A DNA stretch of 64,000 nt from assembly GCA_023382535.1 (NCBI GenBank), contig JAHDWA010000012.1, positions 157,849 to 221,848 on the forward strand. The letters are read 5' to 3'. Under the pieces are notes generated by a model. It saw only the letters and a list, made by a program, of their open reading frames with translations. It ran no database searches and was not told the origin of the DNA. Below are positions 7,274-17,520 of this stretch, piece by piece; within the stretch, counting starts at the first letter, position 1, and each line of letters begins with the position of its first letter. The stretch is from Anaerolineae bacterium (GTDB taxonomy: Bacteria > Chloroflexota > Anaerolineae > 4572-78 > J111). The position numbers and the translations under genes were made by a program.

Positions 7274-8773
7274 GTGACTATGACCAGTAACACCATCCTC
7301 GAAATGCAGCATATTAGTAAAAGCTTTGCGGGGGTCCATGCCCTGCGAGATGTATCCTTTGACCTGCGGCCCGGCGAAGTCCATGCCCTGCTGGGTGAGA
7401 ACGGGGCGGGTAAGTCCACCCTGATCAAAGTCATTACCGGCGTCCACCAGCCCGACGGGGGTGAAATCCGGCTTTATGGTCAACCGGTGGTCTTTCATAA
7501 CCCGCTGGAGTCACGCCAGCATGGGATTGCGGCCATTTATCAAGAGCCGAGTCTTTTTCCGGATTTAGACATTGCCGAGAATATATTTGTCGGCCGCCAG
7601 CCGACCCGCGGCGCTGGCCAAATTGCCTGGGGCCGGATGCACCAGGATGCCGCTGCTTTGCTTGATTCGCTGGGTGTGGAGCTTGAGCCAAAAACAAAAG
7701 CGCGCAACCTGAGCGTGGCCCAGCAGCAGATGGTTGAGATTGCCCGCGCCCTGTCTGTTCATGCCAAGATTTTGATTATGGATGAGCCGACCTCTTCGCT
7801 GACCCTGGCCGAGGTAGACGATCTGTTTCGCATTGTCCGCCAACTGCGTGAGGCCGGCACGGCCATTGTCTTTATCTCTCACCGCCTGGAAGAACTCTTT
7901 CAACTGGCCGACCGGGTGACTGTCCTGCGCGATGGGGCCTATGTCGGCACCAGAACTATCGGCGAGGTCACGACCGACAGCCTGATTCAGATGATGGTGG
8001 GCCGCACTCTGGCCGACATGTTCCCCAAACTCGACGTGGAGGCCGGCAAGGTTGTGTTACAGGTCGAGGGGCTGGGCCGGGAAGGCTTGTTCCGGGATGT
8101 CTCGTTTGAGCTGCGCCAGGGGGAAATCCTGGGCATGGCTGGCTTGGTCGGAGCCGGCCGCACCGACGTGGCCCGGGCTATCTTTGGGATAGACCCCGCT
8201 ACCAGTGGCGTGATAAAGATTGATGACCAACCGGTCAAAATTACCAGCCCGGAACAGGCCATGCGCTTGGGGCTGGCTTACGTCCCTGAAGACCGGCAGC
8301 ACCACGGCTTAATTTTGCCGCTGCCGATCTCGCAAAATATCACCTTACCCATTCTGTCAGAATTTGCCCGGATGGGCTGGCTGAACGGCCAGGGTGAGCA
8401 GCAGACGGCCCGCCAGGCTGCGACTCAGATGGAGGTCAGGGCGGCCGGGTTGTGGCAGAAAGCGCGGGAGCTGTCGGGGGGCAACCAGCAGAAGGTGGTG
8501 CTGGCCAAGTGGCTGACCACCAAGCCCCGCATCCTCATTCTGGACGAGCCAACACGCGGGATTGATGTCGGAACCAAGGCAGCCGTGCACGGGCTGATGA
8601 GCCAACTGGCGGCGCAAGGCATGGCCATCATCATGATTTCTTCCGAACTGCCGGAAGTCCTGGGCATGAGCGACCGCATTTTGGTGATGCGGGAAGGCCG
8701 GCTGACCGGTGAACTCAGCCGGAGTGAGGCCACCCAGGAAAAAGTGATGCTGGCTGCGACAATGGCCATGTAG
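7274..8773 (+). CDS. Sugar ABC importer ATPase, RhaT/RbsA type
   Basis: Duplicated ATP-binding subunit of a CUT2 carbohydrate importer, 499 residues, energising uptake at the inner face of the membrane. Domain 1 has Walker [10 protein letters not shown] (41-49), the signature LSVAQQQMVEIARALS and Walker B LIMDEPTSSL. Domain 2 has the degenerate A loop GLVGAGRTD usual for this family, the signature [15 protein letters not shown] and [13 protein letters not shown]. It begins with GTG (AAGGTG upstream); an ATG two codons later is an alternative. It is followed by two permeases and a rhamnose-type binding protein, so it serves the RhaSTPQ-like system. Product sugar: L-rhamnose, L-fucose or a relative, by context. 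Confidence 0.93.
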   Translation: MTMTSNTILEMQHISKSFAGVHALRDVSFDLRPGEVHALLGENGAGKSTLIKVITGVHQPDGGEIRLYGQPVVFHNPLESRQHGIAAIYQEPSLFPDLDIAENIFVGRQPTRGAGQIAWGRMHQDAAALLDSLGVELEPKTKARNLSVAQQQMVEIARALSVHAKILIMDEPTSSLTLAEVDDLFRIVRQLREAGTAIVFISHRLEELFQLADRVTVLRDGAYVGTRTIGEVTTDSLIQMMVGRTLADMFPKLDVEAGKVVLQVEGLGREGLFRDVSFELRQGEILGMAGLVGAGRTDVARAIFGIDPATSGVIKIDDQPVKITSPEQAMRLGLAYVPEDRQHHGLILPLPISQNITLPILSEFARMGWLNGQGEQQTARQAATQMEVRAAGLWQKARELSGGNQQKVVLAKWLTTKPRILILDEPTRGIDVGTKAAVHGLMSQLAAQGMAIIMISSELPEVLGMSDRILVMREGRLTGELSRSEATQEKVMLAATMAM

Positions 8774-8806
8774 CTTGCCAAATATCATAGAGAAGGAAAT
8801 TGGGTT

Positions 8807-9823
8807 GTGACCATAAAAGCGGCAGAAGCGCCTAAGCAAAATGTGTTATTCACGTTAGCTACCCTGCGTGAAACCGGGATCATTGTTTTTATTATCCTGT
8901 TGGTTATCCTAGTTAGCCTGCGCAGCGGCTCGGCCTTTTTGAGTCTGGAAAATTTTCGCGATATTTTGCTGAATATCTCGATCCTGGCGATTGTAGCCCT
9001 GGGCCAAACCATGGTCATTATCACGCGAGGCATTGACCTCTCGGTGAGTTCGATGATCGGATTGGTAGCGATGATGGTCGCCTTTGTGATCAAGGCCAAT
9101 CCCGAACTTTCGCCGGTTTTGGCGCTGCTGCTGGGGATGGCCCTGGGCTGTGTGCTGGGCAGTTTCAATGGGCTGCTGATTACCGTCGGCAAGGTACCGC
9201 CGATTATTGCCACGTTAGGCACGTTGAGCATCTACCGCGGGGCCGTTTTTCTTTACAGCGAAGGTACCTGGATTAATGCCTTTGAGCTGCCACAGAGCAT
9301 TAAAGTGCTGGCTAAAGGCACCCCCTTGGGGCTGCCCAATCTGGTCATCTTTGCCCTGATTGTGGCGGTCATTATCTACTATTTTCTCAACTACACCCGC
9401 ATGGGGCGGGATATTTATACCGTCGGCAGCAACCCTGCCGCGGCCGAAGTAGCCGGTATCCGGGTGAAACGGATCATCTTTAGCGTTTATTTAATATGCG
9501 GCCTGTTGTGCGGCCTGGCCGGCGTGCTGTGGGTCTCACGCTTTGAATCGGCCCAGACGAATACCGCCCTGGGCTTTGAGTTACAGACCGTGGCGGCCTC
9601 GGTGGTGGGTGGAGTCAATATTTTTGGCGGCAGTGGGACAGTCACCGGGGTACTGTTGGGAGCTTTCCTGCTGGGGATCATCAACAATGCCTTAACCCTG
9701 GTGCGGATTTCACCCTTCTGGCAGTTGGCGGCCCAAGGGTTGTTGATTTTGCTGGCTGTTGTGGTTGACTCCTTGATTTTGCGCCGCTTACAGCGAACCC
9801 TGACGGTGAGGAAACTAGCATGA
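8807..9823 (+). CDS. Sugar ABC importer permease, RhaP/RbsC type
   Basis: Integral membrane subunit of a CUT2 sugar importer (BPD_transp_2 fold), 338 residues with about ten hydrophobic segments starting at residue 20. The cytoplasmic coupling motif YTVGSNPAAAEVAGIRVKR (about 204-222) is the family's EAA-like loop. GTG start. It ends in ATGA overlapping the start of the next permease, so the two are translationally coupled and probably form a heterodimeric channel, as RhaP and RhaQ do. It carries no extra domain, unlike its partner. Confidence 0.92.
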   Translation: MTIKAAEAPKQNVLFTLATLRETGIIVFIILLVILVSLRSGSAFLSLENFRDILLNISILAIVALGQTMVIITRGIDLSVSSMIGLVAMMVAFVIKANPELSPVLALLLGMALGCVLGSFNGLLITVGKVPPIIATLGTLSIYRGAVFLYSEGTWINAFELPQSIKVLAKGTPLGLPNLVIFALIVAVIIYYFLNYTRMGRDIYTVGSNPAAAEVAGIRVKRIIFSVYLICGLLCGLAGVLWVSRFESAQTNTALGFELQTVAASVVGGVNIFGGSGTVTGVLLGAFLLGIINNALTLVRISPFWQLAAQGLLILLAVVVDSLILRRLQRTLTVRKLA

Positions 9824-11859
9824 CGATGCCATCCGAATCTAACGTATCGGTTACAACCGGGGCAGCCAAAACTGAAGGGGTCTGGTCTACTCCACCGCGC
9901 TCGCTGGCCTCAATTTTTATGCGCTGGGAGTGGTTCCTGGTCCTGCTGATCATCCTGACCAGCCTGATCAATACCCGGCTCTCTCCTTTTTTCCTGGAGG
10001 CTAACAACCTGTTTAGAACCGCCTCGGACTTTATGGAATTGGGGTTGATGATGCTGCCCATGGCCTTTATTATCATCGCTACGGGCAGCGTTGACCTGGG
10101 GGTGGCTTCAAACCTGGGCATGTGCGCTTCATTTATGGGCTGGCTATTTAATAACGGCTGGAATATCTGGGCCGCCGCCGCCGCCGCCCTGGTGCTGGGA
10201 TCGCTGGCGGGATTAGCCAATGGCTTGCTTATTACCCGGATTAAACTGCCGGTGCTGGTTGTGACCCTGGCGACTTACGCTCTTTACCGGGGCATTGCTT
10301 ATGTCCTGCTCGGCGATGAAGCGGCGCGGGGCTATCCCGAGGCTTTCACCTATTTGGGGCAGGGCAAGTTGGGCAACACGCCGGTTCCTTTCTCGATGCT
10401 GCTGTTTGGGGTGATGGCCCTTATTTTTGGCCTGGTCCTGCACAAAACCACCTTCGGACGCATGTTGTACGCTATTGGCAGCAACGAAGAAGCATGCCGC
10501 TACTCCGGGGTAGCGGTTGACCGGATTAAGCTCGTTATCTTTACCCTGTCTGGCTTCATGGCCGCCCTGGCGGGTATTGTCCTGGCGGCTCGTTTTGGCA
10601 GCACTCGCCCGGATATTGGGCTGGGCCTGGAATTGGATGTCATCACCGCTACCGTCCTGGGCGGGGTGGACATTGCCGGCGGCACCGGCACGATGGTTGG
10701 CGCCGTTTTGTCGCTGATCCTCATCGGTGTGCTGCGCTTTGGCATGAGCCTGGTCAATATCCAGGGCCAGGTGCAGGGCATCATTATCGGCCTGCTGCTC
10801 ATTTTGGCGATTTTGCTGCCCCGCCTGGGCCGGTTGGTATCGGGCGGTGGCCTCAAATTGACTCGCGGCGCGCTGGGAGGAGTCGTGGCGGTTGGCCTTG
10901 TCGTTGTCATGTTTGGCAACTTTTTTGCCTGGTCCCGCAACCTGGTGCTGGTGACACCGGAGCCGACGCCCCGGCCGCCAACGGCCACGCCGCTGCCGGC
11001 CGTGGTTTTGAAACCAACGCCGACCCCGGTCAAGCTGCCGCCCACCCCAACCCCGCGTCCCAGCCCTACCCCGACCTTAACGCCAACGCCCGCTCCCACA
11101 AATACCGCTGCGGCAGTACAGAAACAAGTTGAAGCCGCCACGGCCATGCCGACCCCGACTCCAACCCCAACCGAACCGCCCAAACCGGTTGAGGATATGA
11201 TCGAAATTCCGGCTGGCCCCTTCACGTTAGGCGATGACGCCGGGGAACCCAACGAAGGCCCGGCCCAGCCCATTGATTTACCGGCCTACCAGATTGATCA
11301 CTTTGAAGTGACCAATGATGATTTTATGCTGTTTGTTAACGCTACAGGCTACCAAACTGAAGCCGAAAAGAAAGAGGCCAAGAAAACATGGCGCAGTGAT
11401 GTCGAAGGTAAGGGCAGTCATCCCGTGGTCAGGGTCACGTGGAATGATGCCCAGGTCTTCTGCGAGTGGCTGGGCAAGCGGCTGCCCACTGAGCCAGAAT
11501 GGGAGAAGGCGGCTCGCGGAGATCAGGGCAATCTTTTCCCCTGGGGCAATACCTTTGATGCCAGCAAGGCTAACTTGAAAGCCAGTGGCATCCGTGGCAC
11601 CGTAGCGGTTGGCAGCTTTCCGGCCGGGGCCAGCGCCTATGGAGTTGAGGATATGGCCGGGAATGTCTGGGAATGGACGGCTGATCCTTATCAGCCTTAT
11701 CCCAACAGTACTTATCAGGATAAATTTTACAGCGACCAGCTTCGAGTGACACGTGGTGGTGGTTGGTTTGACGAGGAGCCGCAGGCGCGCTCGGCCAATC
11801 GTTCTGCCGCGGCGCCCGACTCGGCCAACGATGATCTGGGCTTCCGCTGTGTGAGGTAG
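9820..11859 (+). CDS. Sugar ABC permease fused to an extracellular FGE-sulfatase (SUMF1-like) domain
   Basis: 679 residues, about twice the normal permease length. Residues 35-340 are a CUT2 permease with the coupling loop YAIGSNEEACRYSGVAVDR. Residues 351-372 add a further membrane segment. Residues 378-456 are a Thr-Pro-rich linker (repeats of PTPTPT). Residues 457-679 are a formylglycine-generating-enzyme-like fold: EIPAGPFTLG, HPVVRVTWNDAQVFCEWLG, RLPTEPEWEKAARG, DMAGNVWEWT, RGGGW, LGFRCVR. The segment after RGGGW (FDEEPQARSANR) lacks the cysteines used for copper catalysis in true FGEs, so sugar or peptide binding is more likely than sulfatase activation. The frame is continuous, so this is not an assembly join of two genes. 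No sulfatase gene is in the window. Confidence 0.9.
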   Translation: MTMPSESNVSVTTGAAKTEGVWSTPPRSLASIFMRWEWFLVLLIILTSLINTRLSPFFLEANNLFRTASDFMELGLMMLPMAFIIIATGSVDLGVASNLGMCASFMGWLFNNGWNIWAAAAAALVLGSLAGLANGLLITRIKLPVLVVTLATYALYRGIAYVLLGDEAARGYPEAFTYLGQGKLGNTPVPFSMLLFGVMALIFGLVLHKTTFGRMLYAIGSNEEACRYSGVAVDRIKLVIFTLSGFMAALAGIVLAARFGSTRPDIGLGLELDVITATVLGGVDIAGGTGTMVGAVLSLILIGVLRFGMSLVNIQGQVQGIIIGLLLILAILLPRLGRLVSGGGLKLTRGALGGVVAVGLVVVMFGNFFAWSRNLVLVTPEPTPRPPTATPLPAVVLKPTPTPVKLPPTPTPRPSPTPTLTPTPAPTNTAAAVQKQVEAATAMPTPTPTPTEPPKPVEDMIEIPAGPFTLGDDAGEPNEGPAQPIDLPAYQIDHFEVTNDDFMLFVNATGYQTEAEKKEAKKTWRSDVEGKGSHPVVRVTWNDAQVFCEWLGKRLPTEPEWEKAARGDQGNLFPWGNTFDASKANLKASGIRGTVAVGSFPAGASAYGVEDMAGNVWEWTADPYQPYPNSTYQDKFYSDQLRVTRGGGWFDEEPQARSANRSAAAPDSANDDLGFRCVR

Positions 11860-12009
11860 TATCACTGCTGACGACCGGCCGCCTGCCGCGCCGCGATCCC
11901 TCGCAACGGTCGATGGCCGGCGATCTATAAAAGTCTGAAACAAGGAGGATTGCCTATTGCTAAGGAGTACCTGTGCTAAAAATCAAATTACCCAAAGGGC
12001 ACAATGCCC

Positions 12010-12037
12010 AAAATCTAAAATCCAAAATCCAGAATTA
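12010..12037. repeat. Heptanucleotide tandem repeat (AAAATCY)
   Basis: Three units in perfect 7-base phase, AAAATCT AAAATCC AAAATCC, plus a decayed fourth (AGAATTA). It sits in the 196-bp gap before the binding-protein gene, which otherwise holds two GAGG-type sites and no clear promoter. Confidence 0.6.
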
Positions 12038-12055
12038 AATTGAGGAGAATCTAAA

Positions 12056-13330
12056 ATGCTTAAAAGTTTAACCAAAGTAATGGCCGTTGTTCTTTTGCTG
12101 ACTTTGTTGGTTCCCTCAGCAACCGCTGTGCTGGCCCAAGAAGCCGTGGCTTGTGACCAGGATTACAGCGTCCAGGCGGACGACTGGCTGAGCAAGCTGG
12201 CCGATAAGTTCTATGGCGACGTACTGGCCTACCCGGCCATCTTCGACGCCACCAATGCTGCCGCCAAGAGTGACAGCAGCTACGCGACGATTGCCAACGC
12301 CGACCTGATCGAACCCGGTTGGAAATTGTGCATCCCCAGCGCGGAAGATGCCCAGGCAATGATGGGCGGCGCAGCCCCTGCCGAAGCTCCGGCAGCGGCC
12401 CCGGCGGCTGGTGGTGGCAAAAGCTACGTTTTGGTTCCCAAAAACCTGGGCAACCCCTATTTTGACGCAGCCAATGTTGGCGCTCAGGCCGCTGCTGCGG
12501 AATTGGGTGTAACCGTGACCTATCAAGGGTCCGCTACCGCTGATGCTACCGAGGAGATTCAATTACTCAACTCACTGATTGCCCAAAAAGTGGATGGCTT
12601 GGCTGTTTCGGCCAATGATTCCGACGCGTTAGTGCCGGTAGGTAAATCTGCCATTGAAGCGGGTATCCCTGTCGTTAGCTGGGATGCAGCGATTGCTCCC
12701 GGTGGCCGGACCGTTCACATCAACCAAGCTACCGCGGAAGGCATTGGTCGGGGTCAGATCGAGTTAGTCTCCGAGCTTATCGGCGGCGAGGGCGAAATTG
12801 CAATCCTCAGCGCTACTTCTACCGCGCCCAACCAAAATGAGTGGATCAAATGGATGAATGATGAACTGACCAAGCCCGAGTACGCTAACGTTAAGCTGGT
12901 GGCTACCGTCTACGGCGATGACGACGATGAGAAGAGCTATAATGAGGCCCTGGGCCTAATGAAGACCTATCCTGACCTGAAGGCTATTATCGCCCCAACG
13001 ACCGTCGGTATCGCCGCTTCGGCTCGCGCGGTTCAGGATCAAGGCATGGTTGGTAAAGTTGCGGTTACCGGTTTGGGATTGCCCAGCCAGATGCGTGAGT
13101 ATGTCAAGAGTGGCGCTTGTCCGGCTTTTGCTCTATGGAATCCGGAAGACCTGGGCTACCTGGCTATCTACACCTTGAATGCAATTGCGAGTGGCCAGAT
13201 CGAAGGCAAGCCTGGCGACACTTTTGATGCCGGCAAGCTCGGCTCGTACACCATTGACGAAAACGGCGAAGTTTTACTTGGGCCGCCTTTCGTTTTTGAT
13301 CCCAGCAACATTGACAATTTCCAATTCTAA
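12056..13330 (+). CDS. LysM-domain rhamnose-type sugar-binding protein
   Basis: Extracellular substrate-binding protein for the upstream importer. Residues 1-27 are a Sec signal peptide with a signal peptidase I site after VLA; there is no lipobox cysteine. Residues about 33-100 are a LysM-like module (VQADDWLSKLADKFYGD, GWKLCIP) with two flanking cysteines. An Ala/Pro linker (about 101-123) leads to a periplasmic-binding-protein type I fold (124-424) that strongly resembles RhaS: VNQATPEGIG-like HINQATAEGIGRGQ, TSTAPNQNEWIKWMN, VTGLGLPSQMREYV, LWNPEDLGYL. The LysM part probably tethers the protein to peptidoglycan in place of a lipid anchor. GAGGAG precedes the ATG. A strong terminator follows. 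Confidence 0.9.
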   Translation: MLKSLTKVMAVVLLLTLLVPSATAVLAQEAVACDQDYSVQADDWLSKLADKFYGDVLAYPAIFDATNAAAKSDSSYATIANADLIEPGWKLCIPSAEDAQAMMGGAAPAEAPAAAPAAGGGKSYVLVPKNLGNPYFDAANVGAQAAAAELGVTVTYQGSATADATEEIQLLNSLIAQKVDGLAVSANDSDALVPVGKSAIEAGIPVVSWDAAIAPGGRTVHINQATAEGIGRGQIELVSELIGGEGEIAILSATSTAPNQNEWIKWMNDELTKPEYANVKLVATVYGDDDDEKSYNEALGLMKTYPDLKAIIAPTTVGIAASARAVQDQGMVGKVAVTGLGLPSQMREYVKSGACPAFALWNPEDLGYLAIYTLNAIASGQIEGKPGDTFDAGKLGSYTIDENGEVLLGPPFVFDPSNIDNFQF

Positions 13331-13348
13331 ATTTTCGATCTAAAACGT

Positions 13349-13386
13349 GGTGTGGCGTACAATTCACCTGTGCGCCACACCCTTTT
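13349..13386 (+). terminator. Terminator after the binding-protein gene
   Basis: GGTGTGGCG (13349-13357) pairs with CGCCACACC (13373-13381), followed by CTTTTAT. It ends or attenuates the importer transcript before the aldolase gene. Confidence 0.8.
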
Positions 13387-13430
13387 ATAAAAGTAAAACC
13401 AATTAGCCGCATTACAGTTAACCATTAAAA

Positions 13431-14192
13431 ATGACGAATGAACTACTTGCCCAGCTTATTACCCTGTCCAATAACCTTGGTGATCCTACCAACGATTATG
13501 TTATTTTAGGAGAGGGTAACACCTCTGTTAAAGTTGACGATGAAACTTTTTGGGTCAAAGCCAGCGGGACGGAATTGCGCACCGTTGGCCCCGAAGGGTT
13601 TGTACAGGTTTATTTTGAGCCAATTTTAGCTATGCTCCACGGCCCTGATTTGAGCGATGAGGCGGTCAAACAGACTCTCGTGGCCGCCAAAGTAGACCCG
13701 CAGGCCAAAGGCCATCCCTCGGTTGAAACGGCCCTGCACGCCATGTGTCTCAAGTTGGCCGGGGTCAACTTTGTGGGTCACACGCACCCTTCGGCGATCA
13801 ACATGATCACCTGTTCGACCGCTTTTGAAGCGGCCTTGAGCGGCCGTCTTTTCCCGGACGAAATTGTGCTGTGTGGCTCGGCCCCGCTGCTGATCCCCTA
13901 TGTTGATCCGGGTCTGCCCCTGGCCCGTGAGGTTTATCACCGGATCAAAACTTATATTGATACCCACAGTGAGCGGCCCCGGACTATCTACATGCAGAAT
14001 CACGGCTTTATCGCCCTGGCTCCCACCGCCCAACAGGTTGAAAATATCACCGCCATGGCGGTCAAAGCGGCCCGCATTTTGGTCGGCACTTATGCGCTGG
14101 GGGGTCCCTGTTTTATGACTTCCCAGGCCGTTGCCCGGATTCACACCCGCCCCGATGAACATTACCGGCAGCGGGTCATCGGGAAAGGATGA
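13431..14192 (+). CDS. Class II aldolase (fuculose/rhamnulose-1-phosphate type)
   Basis: Zinc-dependent class II aldolase/adducin family, 253 residues, expected to split a ketose 1-phosphate into dihydroxyacetone phosphate and L-lactaldehyde or glycolaldehyde. Motifs: GEGNTSVK (27-34) for phosphate binding, KASGTEL (43-49), the zinc ligands in GHTHPS (116-121) and the third histidine in QNHG (190-193). With L-fucose isomerase and a rhamnulokinase-like kinase 19-22 kb downstream, it would complete a deoxyhexose pathway. It is longer than E. coli FucA (about 215), so substrate choice between fuculose-1-P and rhamnulose-1-P is open. There is no clear Shine-Dalgarno before the ATG. Confidence 0.85.
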   Translation: MTNELLAQLITLSNNLGDPTNDYVILGEGNTSVKVDDETFWVKASGTELRTVGPEGFVQVYFEPILAMLHGPDLSDEAVKQTLVAAKVDPQAKGHPSVETALHAMCLKLAGVNFVGHTHPSAINMITCSTAFEAALSGRLFPDEIVLCGSAPLLIPYVDPGLPLAREVYHRIKTYIDTHSERPRTIYMQNHGFIALAPTAQQVENITAMAVKAARILVGTYALGGPCFMTSQAVARIHTRPDEHYRQRVIGKG

Positions 14193-14298
14193 GGCGAAGA
14201 AACGAGGACGCGGGGATGCGGAAGTATGAGCAACCCTTTCGCCTTTTTGCCTCAGTACCAGGCTCCCTTTGGCACGATTCCTCACCTCACGATGATAG

Positions 14299-15633
<1,335 letters not shown>

Positions 15634-15636
15634 TAC

Positions 15637-15669
15637 AGGAGTCCAAAGACACTTTGGACTCCTATATTT
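15637..15669 (+). terminator. Terminator after the PHP gene
   Basis: AGGAGTCCAAAG and CTTTGGACTCCT form a perfect 12-bp stem with a three-base loop, followed by ATATTT. The T-run is weak, so read-through to the next gene is likely. Confidence 0.7.
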
Positions 15670-15725
15670 GAAGGGGGAAAATTTAATCAGTGAAAGATTC
15701 TGCTAACCGAGTTGTAAAGGATTGA

Positions 15726-17450
15726 ATGAGCATGTCTGATAAATTAAGCCGCTATTGCCAGGCTAAAGAAATTTCCAAAGAAAACCGCCTCTGGCCGCTG
15801 TACGGCGCCGGCTTTGAAAATCTGGGCCGCAGTGACCAACCGATCATCGTAGATCTCCCCCCCTATGGCCCGGATGAATTACTGGTCCGGCATGATGCCT
15901 GCGGTATCTGCTTTTCCGATATCAAAGTTATCAATGCCGGCGAGCAGCATCCGCGTATCTTCCGGAATATGCAGAAAGAGCCGGTTGTCTTGGGCCACGA
16001 AGTTGCTATGACCGTGGTCGGCGTGGGCGAGAAACTGCGTGACCAGTATAAAATTGGTGATCGCTTGATTATCCAGGCCGATATCTGGTCAAAGGGAATC
16101 AACTACGCCTACGGCTATATGATCCAGGGCGGCATGTCTCACTATGGCGTCATTGACCAGCGTGTGCTCAACGGCGATGATGGAAATTATCTCATTTCCG
16201 TCCAACCGCAGACCGGTTATGCCGAAAGCGCCCTGGCCGAGCCTTGGGCCTGCGTGATTGCTGCTTACCATCTGCGTTACCGCACCAGCCTCAAACCCGA
16301 CGGCGTTACCTGGATCATCGGTACTGCCGCAGCCAGGGACGACTATTATTTTGGCGCTGGTTTCGATGAGGAAGCTCACCCCCGCCAACTGGCTCTCACC
16401 AATGTCCCCGCGGCGTTCGCGGCTCGCCTCCGCGAACAGGCTGTTCGCCTGAAAGTCGAGGTTATAGATATACCCCTCGACGGTCAGCCGTCTGCCTCTA
16501 ACGGTCAAATGTTGTTTGACGATATCATCATTCTCGGCCCTGACCCCGACGTAATTGAAACTGCCAGTCCCTACCTGGCTGACTTTGGCATTGTCGCTCT
16601 CGTGGCCGACAAACCCTTGCCCCGGCCGGTCCAGGTGGATATGGGCCGGGTGCATTATAATCGCTGGACTTATGTGGGCGGACCGGGGCCGGATATTGCC
16701 CGTGCTTACAGCGACCATCGCATCCGGGCGGAACTGAAACCGGGCGGCAAAACCTGGTTTGTCGGCGCGGGCGGGCCGATGGGCCAGATGCATGCCCAGC
16801 GAGCCGTTCAATTATTGCAGCCACCCGCGCTCATTCTCTGTACCGATCTGGTCCAGGAGCGCCTGCAGGCGTTGGACGACATGCTCGGTACGGAAGCGCG
16901 CGCCAAAGGGATCAATTTTGTCTGTTTATCGGCCCAGGAGGCAGACTATCGGCAGCGGCTGGCCGAGCTGGCCGGCGCCGGCTTTGACGATATTATCGGC
17001 TTGGTGCCGGTGCCGCCCGTGATCAGCGAATCGGCGGCTTATCTGGCCCCAGAAGGCGTGATGAATGTTTTTGCCGGGGTTAAACGCGGCACGATGGTCA
17101 CGCTTGATTTGAGCGCCGTATATCTGGAAAACAAGCGATTCATCGGCCACACCGCCTCAACCATCGAAGATTTGCGCCTGATGCTGCGTGAAACTGAAAC
17201 AGGGCATCTTTCGCCCAATCGCTCGGTGGCTGCAATCGGGTCGCTCTCAGCGGCGAAAGAGGGTTATCTGGCCGTGCGGGATGCCAAATTCCCCGGCAAG
17301 ATAGTTATCTTCCCCCATATCAAGGAATTTCCCTTGACCGCCCTGCCGGAATTGAAAGAGAAGCTGCCGACCGTCTACGCCAAGCTAAAAGACGGCCATG
17401 AATGGACAATTGAAGCGGAGAAAGAATTTTTGGAGTTGATGCTGCCTTAG
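15726..17450 (+). CDS. Long MDR zinc-type dehydrogenase with duplicated Rossmann half
   Basis: 574 residues against about 350 for a normal medium-chain dehydrogenase. The catalytic GroES-like part is N-terminal (CGICFSDIK at 59-67, GHEV at 91-94). The four-cysteine structural zinc site is absent. Two similar nucleotide-binding-like units follow. The first (about 193-320) starts VTWIIGTAAARDD and contains FDDIIILGPDPDVIETASPY. The second (about 340-480) starts KTWFVGAGGPMG, a usable glycine-rich loop, and contains FDDIIGLVPVPP. Only the second looks able to bind NAD(P). Its paralogue lies 1 kb downstream. Context with SrlD suggests a sugar-phosphate reductase (for example of L-sorbose 1-phosphate), but this is inference. 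An ATG two codons later is an alternative start. Confidence 0.8.
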   Translation: MSMSDKLSRYCQAKEISKENRLWPLYGAGFENLGRSDQPIIVDLPPYGPDELLVRHDACGICFSDIKVINAGEQHPRIFRNMQKEPVVLGHEVAMTVVGVGEKLRDQYKIGDRLIIQADIWSKGINYAYGYMIQGGMSHYGVIDQRVLNGDDGNYLISVQPQTGYAESALAEPWACVIAAYHLRYRTSLKPDGVTWIIGTAAARDDYYFGAGFDEEAHPRQLALTNVPAAFAARLREQAVRLKVEVIDIPLDGQPSASNGQMLFDDIIILGPDPDVIETASPYLADFGIVALVADKPLPRPVQVDMGRVHYNRWTYVGGPGPDIARAYSDHRIRAELKPGGKTWFVGAGGPMGQMHAQRAVQLLQPPALILCTDLVQERLQALDDMLGTEARAKGINFVCLSAQEADYRQRLAELAGAGFDDIIGLVPVPPVISESAAYLAPEGVMNVFAGVKRGTMVTLDLSAVYLENKRFIGHTASTIEDLRLMLRETETGHLSPNRSVAAIGSLSAAKEGYLAVRDAKFPGKIVIFPHIKEFPLTALPELKEKLPTVYAKLKDGHEWTIEAEKEFLELMLP

Positions 17451-17453
17451 TTT

Positions 17454-17500
17454 GAGCAGGGGAGTGGGGGCGAATTTATCACCCCTGCCCCCCTGCTCCT
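17454..17500. repeat. Intergenic hairpin repeat (GCAGGGG type)
   Basis: GAGCAGGGG-rich left arm and CCCCTGCCCCCCTGCTC right arm are complementary over most of their length. A related element occurs at 62171-62228. Confidence 0.5.
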
Positions 17501-17520
17501 CTGCGTGGAGATAGAGAAAA

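Noticed and set aside
10960..11190. Assembly collapse or repeat artefact in the Thr-Pro-rich region
   Set aside because: Codon use varies between the repeats and the frame stays open across the whole linker, as expected of a real extracellular linker.
9820..11859. Active formylglycine-generating enzyme
   Set aside because: The catalytic cysteine positions after RGGGW are not cysteines and no sulfatase gene is in the window, so only an FGE-like fold is claimed.
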